From an uncultured Actinomycetes bacterium (GTDB lineage: Bacteria; Actinomycetota; Actinomycetes; Nanopelagicales; Nanopelagicaceae): a stretch of DNA of 5,696 nt. A program made the position numbers and the translations under genes. How positions within the stretch are numbered: the first letter of the stretch is position 1; each line of letters starts with the position of its first letter. Of the stretch, positions 1-5,128 are shown in pieces. The stretch lies in contig CAINSH010000022.1 in the NCBI GenBank assembly GCA_903852955.1, positions 1 to 5,696 of the forward strand, written 5' to 3'. Below the pieces are notes generated by a model, which ran no database searches, was not told where the DNA came from, and worked only from the letters and a program-made list of their open reading frames with translations.

Positions 1-1
1 G

Positions 2-1621
2 GCCGTTGCGCTGGCAACGCGTGGACCAGTCTGCGTAATTGCAGGTGCCGGTACTGGAAAAACTCGAGCAATTACACATCGCATTGCATACGCCGCAGCA
101 ATAAATGTTATGGATCCACATAAAGTTCTAGCGCTGACTTTTACCGCCCGTGCTGCGGGAGAAATGCGTATGCGACTTCGCTCTTTAGGCGTCCCGGCTG
201 TTGCTGCTCGCACAGTGCACGCTGCAGCCCTTAAGCAATTAACTTACTTTTGGCCACAGGTTTTTGGCGGCCGAACCCCTGATTTGATTACTTCAAAGAC
301 GGCATTTATTACCGAAGCGATTAAACGTGCAGAGCTAACAGGGGAATTATCAATTACTTCACGGGATTTGATGCGAGATATCGCCTCTGAAATCGAGTGG
401 GCAAAGGTCAGCGAAGTTGCACCAAGTGATTACTTATCTGAACTCGGAAAGCGCACAGTTAAGCCACGAATTAATCCTGAACAAATAGCCAAGGTCTACA
501 CCGCCTATGAATCGGTCAAACACCAAGAACGAGCCATGGACTTTGAAGATGTCTTGTTGCTTACAACAGCCATGATCGAGCAAGAGCGAGAAGTGCGAGA
601 GCGTGTACACGATCAATACCGTTTCTTTACCGTCGATGAGTATCAAGATATTTCACCTTTGCAGCAGCGGCTTATAAATGCTTGGCTAGGTTCTCGACAA
701 GAGATTTGCGTTGTCGGTGATCCTGCACAAACTATTTATTCATTTGCTGGTGCTACACCGGTTTTTCTCAACTCATTTACGCAACGTTTTCCAGAAGCCG
801 AAGTCATTCGCCTAACAACTGGTTACCGATCTACTCCTGAAATTACTTTTATGGCCAACTCTGTTTTGCGCAAAGCACAAATGGGGCAAGAGTTAGTTGC
901 ACTCAATGATCATGGTGACAAACCTTCAGTTGATGCCTATTCCGATGAATCCGCTGAAATCGCCGGCATTATTAGTTCCATCACGCAGTTAATTTCGCAG
1001 GGAACTGCGCCACAGGAAATTGCGGTTTTAGCTCGCACTAATAACCAACTCAATACGTTAGAACGCGCGATGAATATTGCAAAAGTTCCTTATCAAGTAC
1101 GCAACAGCGAACGTTTCTTTGATCGCCCTGATGTGCGTGAGTTTCTAAAACTTGTGCGCAATGCTTCAGTGATTCCGACCGAGGGAGTTGTTTGGTTGGA
1201 TGAACTTCGTACATTGGCACAACCATTCTTAACTGGTGCACACATCGATGGAATCGCCGCACTTTTACACCTAGCTCGCGAACTAGATGCCGATAATGGA
1301 TTTTCGCCGAAGAATTTACGGACATACCTTCGCGAATTAGAAGATCGAGTCCAGCAAAATAATCCGCCAACAATGCCAGTTACAACTCTTGCAACGTTGC
1401 ATGCAGCTAAAGGTCTTGAATGGGAGCGCGTATTTTTAATGGGAGTCAGCGAAGGCCTACTTCCGCTAGAAAATAACTCAACAACTGGGGATCAGGCCTC
1501 GATTGATGAAGAACGCCGTCTGTTTTATGTTGGAATCACACGGGCCAAAGTCGACCTACACATGAGCTATCGAGGCAAACCATCGCGGTTTTTAACTGAA
1601 GCTGGCCTTATTACTGGCTAG
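2..1621 (+). CDS. uvrD2: UvrD/PcrA-family DNA helicase, UvrD2-like (5' end missing)
   Basis: ATP-dependent 3'-5' superfamily-1 DNA helicase for repair and replication restart in the cytoplasm. The reading frame is open to the left edge: 36 residues precede the first in-window ATG (110) and carry the Walker A motif AGAGTGKT, so the true start lies outside. Numbering visible residues from base 2: motif I 14-21, Ia (LTFTARAAGEM) about 45-55, Walker B DEYQD 212-216, motif III VVGDPAQTIYSFAGA 237-251, motif IV GYRSTPEI 274-281, motif V TLHAAKGLEW near 465-474, motif VI EERRLFYVGITRAK 503-516. All catalytic motifs are intact. The protein ends only 23 residues after motif VI, so it lacks the HRDC and tetracysteine C-terminal domains of mycobacterial UvrD2. 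The UvrD2 name rests on the compact 2B region and on whiB7 lying downstream; a generic UvrD/PcrA name is the safe alternative. Confidence 0.93.
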   Translation, partial: AVALATRGPVCVIAGAGTGKTRAITHRIAYAAAINVMDPHKVLALTFTARAAGEMRMRLRSLGVPAVAARTVHAAALKQLTYFWPQVFGGRTPDLITSKTAFITEAIKRAELTGELSITSRDLMRDIASEIEWAKVSEVAPSDYLSELGKRTVKPRINPEQIAKVYTAYESVKHQERAMDFEDVLLLTTAMIEQEREVRERVHDQYRFFTVDEYQDISPLQQRLINAWLGSRQEICVVGDPAQTIYSFAGATPVFLNSFTQRFPEAEVIRLTTGYRSTPEITFMANSVLRKAQMGQELVALNDHGDKPSVDAYSDESAEIAGIISSITQLISQGTAPQEIAVLARTNNQLNTLERAMNIAKVPYQVRNSERFFDRPDVREFLKLVRNASVIPTEGVVWLDELRTLAQPFLTGAHIDGIAALLHLARELDADNGFSPKNLRTYLRELEDRVQQNNPPTMPVTTLATLHAAKGLEWERVFLMGVSEGLLPLENNSTTGDQASIDEERRLFYVGITRAKVDLHMSYRGKPSRFLTEAGLITG

Positions 1622-1640
1622 TTACGCCTAGATGCGAAGT

Positions 1641-1681
1641 AATTAATTAACTTGCACGAGCATCGCCCCATGCTTTACCCT
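1641..1681 (+). promoter_or_regulatory. Probable whiB7 leader promoter with WhiB7-type AT tract
   Basis: A -35 box TTGCAC (1652-1657) and a -10 box TACCCT (1676-1681, actinobacterial TANNNT pattern) are separated by 18 bp. The AT-only run AATTAATTAA (1641-1650) lies one base upstream of the -35 box. In mycobacteria, WhiB7 bound to the main sigma factor uses its AT-hook to hold an AT-rich sequence just upstream of -35, and it activates its own gene this way. The layout here fits autoregulation. Transcription would start near 1688, giving a leader of about 350 nt before whiB7. A second TTGCAC (1681-1686) has no matching -10 box. The elements are seen; promoter activity is inferred. Confidence 0.55.
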
Positions 1682-1735
1682 TGCACTTCATCGATTTCAT
1701 GGCGAAAACGATGATGGATAGAAGGGAAAGCGAAT

Positions 1736-1894
1736 ATGTCTACAAACTCATTCGCACCAGCAAACGCAATGCGTTCTGCTGTAATTCCTTCTGCTCATAC
1801 AACCAATAAGCCTGCATCTTGGCATACAACAAAGCCAGCGTTTTACGCCGCTTTTTATGCCGGATACGAGGCCACTGGTGGTTCTACTCGATAA
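1736..1894 (+). CDS. whiB7 leader peptide (uORF), 52 aa
   Basis: Small open frame with an ATG start, a TAA stop and a clear Shine-Dalgarno (AAGGGA, 1722-1727, 8 nt before the ATG). It lies between the likely promoter and an intrinsic terminator in the whiB7 5' leader, the place where mycobacterial whiB7 carries a regulatory uORF. The peptide is rich in Ala (11 of 52) and Thr (7) and has no membrane segment or known domain. Its C-terminal part holds three imperfect four-residue repeats, AFYA-AFYA-GYEA (codons 35-46), each encoded by 12 bases. The third repeat unit is the antiterminator arm (1862-1873). Its role is therefore probably cis-acting: ribosome position on this frame decides which RNA fold forms. 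It stops 22 nt before the terminator stem. An independent function of the peptide cannot be excluded. Confidence 0.72.
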   Translation: MSTNSFAPANAMRSAVIPSAHTTNKPASWHTTKPAFYAAFYAGYEATGGSTR

Positions 1895-1931
1895 CATCGA
1901 ATTAGAACTAGAAGCCAAAGGCCTCGAATCC
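1862..1931 (+). promoter_or_regulatory. Antiterminator pairing of the whiB7 leader
   Basis: GGATACGAGGCC (1862-1873, inside the end of the leader-peptide frame) is complementary to GGCCTCGAATCC (1920-1931) at 11 of 12 positions, with one A-A mismatch at 1866/1927. The second segment is nearly the whole 5' arm of the terminator that follows, so the two folds exclude each other. U1924 is bulged out in the terminator but paired with A1869 here, which argues that the 5' arm is shaped to serve both structures. A ribosome moving through codons 43-46 would mask the first segment and let the terminator form. A ribosome halted earlier, or absent, would leave it free and permit readthrough into whiB7. 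Pairing is read from the sequence; the switch is inferred. Confidence 0.68.
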
Positions 1932-1955
1932 ACAAGGATTCGGGCCTTTTTCTTT
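1917..1955 (+). terminator. Rho-independent attenuator upstream of whiB7
   Basis: The 5' arm AAAGGCCTCGAATCC (1917-1931), loop ACAA and 3' arm GGATTCGGGCCTTT (1936-1949) form a 14-bp stem with a single bulged T (1924). The stem runs into a T-rich tract (1947-1955, interrupted by one C). It lies between the leader-peptide stop (1894) and the whiB7 start (2035), so it would end transcription before whiB7 and acts as an attenuator rather than a gene-end terminator. The adjoining helicase gene ends almost 300 bases earlier, which makes service to that gene unlikely. Confidence 0.88.
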
Positions 1956-1988
1956 ATCCCGACAAATAAAAAGAAACCACAGCAGTAC

Positions 1989-2007
1989 CCAACAGAAGAT
2001 CTGTTGG
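1989..2007 (+). other. Hairpin in the whiB7 5' leader, next to the ribosome binding site
   Basis: CCAACAG (1989-1995) and CTGTTGG (2001-2007) form a perfect 7-bp stem over a 5-base loop; A1996-T2000 could close one further pair. No T tract follows, so it is not a terminator. It ends about 7 nt before the purine-rich ribosome binding region of whiB7 and may protect or expose that site. Its 3' side overlaps a 10-bp DNA palindrome, GTTGGCCAAC (2003-2012), which could instead be a protein-binding site. Function is unknown. Confidence 0.45.
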
Positions 2008-2013
2008 CCAACA

Positions 2014-2030
2014 AAGGAAGAAGAGGTGAG
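2014..2030 (+). promoter_or_regulatory. Ribosome binding site of whiB7
   Basis: A purine-rich run (AAGGAAGAAGAGG, 2014-2026, continuing to GAG at 2030) precedes the ATG at 2035. The GAGG core (2023-2026) sits 8 nt from that ATG. An in-frame GTG at 2026 lies inside this Shine-Dalgarno run and so is a poor start; this decides for ATG 2035. Confidence 0.6.
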
Positions 2031-2034
2031 AACT

Positions 2035-2397
2035 ATGAGCGTTCTCTTCAGCGAACTACTAGTACCAGGTTGGGCAGATGAAAAGATTGGTTTAGATGCA
2101 GTTACTGGCACCTACGCCGACGGTTCATCATTTAATTTGCCATGCCATACAGCAGACCCTGAACTCTTCTTCTCAGAAGCCGAGTTACAGATTGCCGAAG
2201 CTAAATCTCTCTGCGGTGGCTGTCCTGTGCGCGCACAATGTCTAGAAGGTGCGATGTCGCGTCAAGAACCTGTCGGAGTGTGGGGCGGAGAACTCTTTGA
2301 AGATGGCCAAGTGATCGCTAAAAAGCGCAAAGCTGGCCGTCCTACGTTGAGTGAAGTTGCTGCGCGCGAAAACGATTCTTCAGATGTGGCTGCCTAA
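2035..2397 (+). CDS. whiB7: WhiB7-type redox/antibiotic-stress transcription regulator
   Basis: Iron-sulfur WhiB protein of 120 aa that acts with the principal sigma factor to switch on intrinsic drug-resistance and translation-stress genes. Four cysteines fit a [4Fe-4S] site: C37 (LPCH), C60 and C63 (LCGGC), C69. The turn EPVGVWGGELF (78-88) matches the WhiB7 EPWGVWGGE motif closely. A basic tail KKRKAGRP (96-103) corresponds to the AT-hook, although the mycobacterial core RGRP reads AGRP here. The N-terminal 33 residues and the acidic end (ENDSSDVAA) are longer than in the 92-aa M. tuberculosis protein. Position after a uvrD2-like gene is the same as in mycobacteria. It is preceded by a leader with uORF and attenuator, so it is probably induced when translation is disturbed, and probably autoactivated. 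It ends 14 bp from the convergent tadC. Confidence 0.92.
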   Translation: MSVLFSELLVPGWADEKIGLDAVTGTYADGSSFNLPCHTADPELFFSEAELQIAEAKSLCGGCPVRAQCLEGAMSRQEPVGVWGGELFEDGQVIAKKRKAGRPTLSEVAARENDSSDVAA

Positions 2398-2411
2398 TAA
2401 ACGCGTGCTGA

Positions 2412-3218
2412 CTAGCTTGCAAAAAGATTCAAGTTTGTGAGCGAAGGCCAAAGCGCAAAGAGAATTGAAATAGGCAGAATGAGAAACACCACTGGAATCA
2501 TCATTGAGACTTCGGCTTTTCCGGCTGCATTCATAATTCGATTTCTTTGATTTCCACGGGCTTCAACGGAATGCCGAGAGAGAACTTCAATCAGTGGTGC
2601 ACCGCGCAAAGTTGCAGTCACAACTGCATCTACAAAGCGCCTGATCATTATTGATTTCACTCGGCGACCCATTGCATCCAGAGTTACATGTAATGGTGCG
2701 CCAGTGCGTATCTCAGAGATGACTACGCCAAACTCCTGCGCTAAAGCTCCATCGGCAGTTTGCGCAATTCGAAGCATCGCCTGCATTGGTGTTTCACCAG
2801 CAGCGATTGCCAAAGTCATCATTTCAATAATTGCAGGAAATTCAGATTCGATTTTTTCGCGGTATTTCTTGATTTCTGAACTCAATTGTCGATCGATTAT
2901 TACAAAAAAACCTACTGAGACCAGAGCAGTTATGAGAACCGTAGAAATTAGGCTCTTGCCTGTACTCAGAAGGAAAACCATTGATAAGGAAGAACCCGCG
3001 GCGCAGTATCCAATCTGGCGAATCCTAAAAGCCTCATAATCACGCTCGCTTCGGCGACCCAACTCTTCAAGGCGTGCTCGTATTCCGCTTCGATCTCTTG
3101 AGCGAGCAGCAGCTGACCTAGTGCGAACTTCGAGTGTGCTCAGCGCGTCATCTTCGCAAATAAGTAAGAGTGCGCCAGGGATAGCAAAGAGCATTGATAG
3201 AAAAACTATTTGCATCAT
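2412..3218 (-). CDS. tadC: TadC-like inner-membrane platform protein (type II secretion F domain)
   Basis: Second of the two membrane platform proteins on which the TadA ATPase drives Tad/Flp pilus assembly. At 268 aa it is of normal length. Hydrophobic segments are visible at about 3-20, 71-86, 89-108 and 238-258. The T2SSF domain covers about 125-250 and begins with FPAIIEMMTLAIAAGETPMQ, the usual first-helix pattern with its AAG turn. The cytoplasmic loop 28-65 is strongly charged. The chosen ATG (3218) overlaps the tadB stop as ATGA; a second ATG follows directly (3215) and would give TGATG instead. Either way translation is probably coupled, as no strong Shine-Dalgarno is seen. It is the last gene of the operon, converging on whiB7 without an obvious terminator. 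TadB and TadC are paralogues; position and TM pattern support TadC. Confidence 0.85.
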   Translation of the reverse strand: MMQIVFLSMLFAIPGALLLICEDDALSTLEVRTRSAAARSRDRSGIRARLEELGRRSERDYEAFRIRQIGYCAAGSSLSMVFLLSTGKSLISTVLITALVSVGFFVIIDRQLSSEIKKYREKIESEFPAIIEMMTLAIAAGETPMQAMLRIAQTADGALAQEFGVVISEIRTGAPLHVTLDAMGRRVKSIMIRRFVDAVVTATLRGAPLIEVLSRHSVEARGNQRNRIMNAAGKAEVSMMIPVVFLILPISILFALWPSLTNLNLFAS

Positions 3219-3991
3219 TTTGAGTTAACCCTTTGATACGCATGGGCTTGCTCAGAGTGCAATTTTGTAAAAACTCTTGGCGTTTGAGGCAAGCGCCCCA
3301 ATCTATTCATCCACGCGTATGCAATACCTGTCATTGCTAAACCAGCGATGAGAATAAAACCTCCAGTTGGAGTTGAAAAAGCAATTGCCGTACTTGGTTG
3401 TGTCGAAAGAAGAAGTAGCAATATCCAAGGGGCGACGGCTGACATGTGAGCAGAATTTCTAATCCAATTATGTTTGATTTCAATCTCACGGCGAAGCGCA
3501 AGATCCTGCCGAAGAAAATCTCCAAGGGTTCGCAGTATTGAAAGTAACTCACTTCCGCCGAGCGCTTTTGAAATCAGGAGCGCTTCGAAAATCTGGTCAC
3601 TGCCGTGGTTATTAAATAGCGTCTTAATCTCTTCAATCGCAGTTCCAAGATCTCCATCTCTATACAAGGATGTTCGAAATTGCGTGAAAGCTGGCCGCAA
3701 AATTTCGGGCCCGCGTGTAGCTAGACCAACAAGAGATTCTGAAAGTGAGAGTCCTGCTTGAATTCCAGACATTAGGTGATCAATAACCTCTGGCCAAGCC
3801 GCGATTAAATCTGCCTGATTATGAGTTGATTTGTTTTTCTGTGTAACAAAAGTTGCACCACCTGCGAGAGCTCCAAAAGCCGCCGCAATAGTTACTGAAC
3901 CTGTTGCAAGAAGCACTATGGCTGTTGCAATACATGCGATTGCTAGGGTTACTGCATAGGATTTCTTGATTAAAACATTTTGAATTTTCAT
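3215..3991 (-). CDS. tadB: TadB-like inner-membrane platform protein (type II secretion F domain)
   Basis: First membrane platform protein of the Tad/Flp-type machine, expected to sit in the cytoplasmic membrane beneath the growing filament and contact the TadA ATPase. From the chosen ATG it has 258 aa. Two N-terminal hydrophobic segments (about 12-30 and 33-50) precede a T2SSF domain (about 65-190) that opens with WPEVIDHLMSGIQAGLSLSE. Two further hydrophobic segments follow (about 184-205 and 212-228), then a basic tail. A GTG at 4003 would add MVVW, but ATG 3991 forms an exact 4-nt ATGA overlap with the tadA stop, the same junction as at the tadB/tadC border, so it is preferred. Such overlaps indicate translational coupling and matched amounts of the two platform proteins. 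Confidence 0.86.
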   Translation of the reverse strand: MKIQNVLIKKSYAVTLAIACIATAIVLLATGSVTIAAAFGALAGGATFVTQKNKSTHNQADLIAAWPEVIDHLMSGIQAGLSLSESLVGLATRGPEILRPAFTQFRTSLYRDGDLGTAIEEIKTLFNNHGSDQIFEALLISKALGGSELLSILRTLGDFLRQDLALRREIEIKHNWIRNSAHMSAVAPWILLLLLSTQPSTAIAFSTPTGGFILIAGLAMTGIAYAWMNRLGRLPQTPRVFTKLHSEQAHAYQRVNSK

Positions 3992-5028
3992 CCAGACCAC
4001 CACTGTGTGAGTGGTACACCAATTGCCATGAATTTATCTGGATGAGGCGGTGCACCAATTCCCCGTTCATACTCATTCCCGTTCCAAAGCCACAGGGTTT
4101 CAACTTCAGCCCGATCGTTTTCGTATCGACCAGTGAGTGCGGCGACCTCCTTTATTCGACGAAATCCTTGAGAGTCAAGGCTTACGTGAACGATTAAATC
4201 AATTGCAGATGCAACTGTTGGTGCAATGAATTTGTGCGAAATATTCTCTCCAGCAAGCAAAGGCAAAGTTTGTAGTTTAATAATTGCATCTCGAGGTGAG
4301 TTAGCATGAAGCGTTCCCATTCCAGGTAAACCTGAGTTCAGTGCAATCAACAAATCCAGAGCCTCTGCTTCTCGTACCTCACCAACAATTATTCGAGAAG
4401 GCCTCATTCGAAGAGATTCCTTAATCAATCGACGAAGTGGAATTTCACCTTCGCCTTGCAAGTTGGCGCTCCTAGTTTGCAACTGCACGACATCAGGAAG
4501 CTGTGGCGATAGTTCAAAGACTTCTTCAATCGTGACAAGTCTTTCAGTTCTTGGAATTGCTCCGGCTAAAGCATTGAGCAACGTGGTCTTACCTGCTTGT
4601 GTGCCTCCACTGACGAGAATATTTAAACCAGCCTGTACGGAATACGTAAGTGCCTTTCCAATTTGCGGACTCATAACTCCACGATTTACTAAGTCATTAA
4701 GCGACATGCTGCGCATTAAATGTTTACGAATATTCACCGCCCAGTGCTGGGCAGTGATCTCAGGAATTGCAACATGAAGGCGGCTTCCATCTGGAAGTCG
4801 TGCATCTACGAACGGATGGGAGAGGTCCAGCCTTCGCCCTCCCCACATCAATGCTCGTTCAACGATGTTTCTTACCTCTTCAGAAGTTAATAAGAGATTG
4901 GTGAGTTCACTCTTGCCAGCGCGGGCGATAAAAATGCGCTCTGGCGAGTTGATCCAGATTTCTTCAATGGTGGGATCGCTCATAAAAGGCGCAATTGCGC
5001 CAAAAGTTATATCTAGATCTAGCTCCAT
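3988..5028 (-). CDS. tadA: TadA/CpaF-type secretion and pilus assembly ATPase
   Basis: Cytoplasmic hexameric ATPase of the type II/IV secretion (VirB11/GspE) superfamily that powers Tad/Flp pilus assembly. Numbering from the TTG at 5037: N-terminal domain about 1-110 (DPTIEEIWIN and LPDGSRLHVAIPE are typical CpaF patterns), Walker A GGTQAGKTT 144-152, Asp-box region TIEEVFEL 169-176, Walker B RPSRIIVGEVRE 212-223, His box GMGTLHANS 239-247. It is shorter than many CpaF proteins (400-500 aa), lacking the extended N-terminus. ATG 5028 (346 aa) is chosen over TTG 5037 because neither has a Shine-Dalgarno and a TACATT box lies 7 nt before the ATG, as in a leaderless message. A TAG at 5061-5059 bars longer forms. 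It is first in the tadA-tadB-tadC operon. A related secretion role cannot be excluded because no pilin is in view. Confidence 0.9.
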   Translation of the reverse strand: MELDLDITFGAIAPFMSDPTIEEIWINSPERIFIARAGKSELTNLLLTSEEVRNIVERALMWGGRRLDLSHPFVDARLPDGSRLHVAIPEITAQHWAVNIRKHLMRSMSLNDLVNRGVMSPQIGKALTYSVQAGLNILVSGGTQAGKTTLLNALAGAIPRTERLVTIEEVFELSPQLPDVVQLQTRSANLQGEGEIPLRRLIKESLRMRPSRIIVGEVREAEALDLLIALNSGLPGMGTLHANSPRDAIIKLQTLPLLAGENISHKFIAPTVASAIDLIVHVSLDSQGFRRIKEVAALTGRYENDRAEVETLWLWNGNEYERGIGAPPHPDKFMAIGVPLTQWWSG

Positions 5029-5035
5029 GTTGGGC

Positions 5036-5041
5036 AATGTA
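5036..5041 (-). promoter_or_regulatory. Possible -10 box of a leaderless tadABC promoter
   Basis: On the minus strand TACATT (5041-5036) fits the actinobacterial -10 pattern TANNNT. It ends 7 nt before the ATG at 5028, so transcription would begin at or next to the start codon. This would explain why no Shine-Dalgarno is visible for tadA. No convincing -35 box is present at 16-18 bp. The pattern is weak on its own; the gene could also be co-transcribed with the upstream signalling gene. Confidence 0.33.
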
Positions 5042-5128
5042 AGAGGCTGGCCGACAAACTACGTATTGGATGCAAATGCAGGTGGATAACTATGTGTGGC
5101 CGAGTTCACTCAAGATTGTTTGAGTTCT

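Noticed and set aside
1631..1665. GATGC/GCATC inverted repeat after uvrD2 as a gene-end terminator
   Set aside because: A 5-bp stem with a loop of about 24 bases and no T tract is not a terminator.
1688..1714. 6-bp hairpin (TCATCG/CGATGA) just before the leader-peptide ribosome binding site
   Set aside because: Short stem with a 15-base loop; it could be chance and has no T tract. Possibly a 5'-end structure of the leader, but not supportable alone.
1711..1809. Second small frame starting ATG ATG at 1711 (32 codons) that overlaps the leader peptide
   Set aside because: No Shine-Dalgarno precedes it, it would block the well-placed ribosome binding site of the 1736 frame, and its product is an out-of-frame Cys/Arg-rich peptide with no relation to the RNA switch.
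1748..2014. Minus-strand open frames across the whiB7 leader
   Set aside because: They run antisense over the leader peptide and terminator, lack ribosome binding sites, and have no recognisable domain.
2026..2034. GTG 2026 as the start of whiB7
   Set aside because: It lies inside the purine-rich ribosome binding run; ATG 2035 has correct spacing and begins MSVL, as I recall the mycobacterial WhiB7 doing.
5092..5113. TTGAGT ... TAGTTA on the minus strand as a tadA promoter
   Set aside because: The spacer is about 15 bp, the -10 match is incomplete, and it overlaps the weak hairpin; the TACATT box nearer the start is a better candidate.
5108..5125. Hairpin ACTCAA/TTGAGT after the GGDEF-like gene stop as a terminator
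   Set aside because: Only 6 bp, AT-rich and with no T tract on the minus strand; too weak to call.
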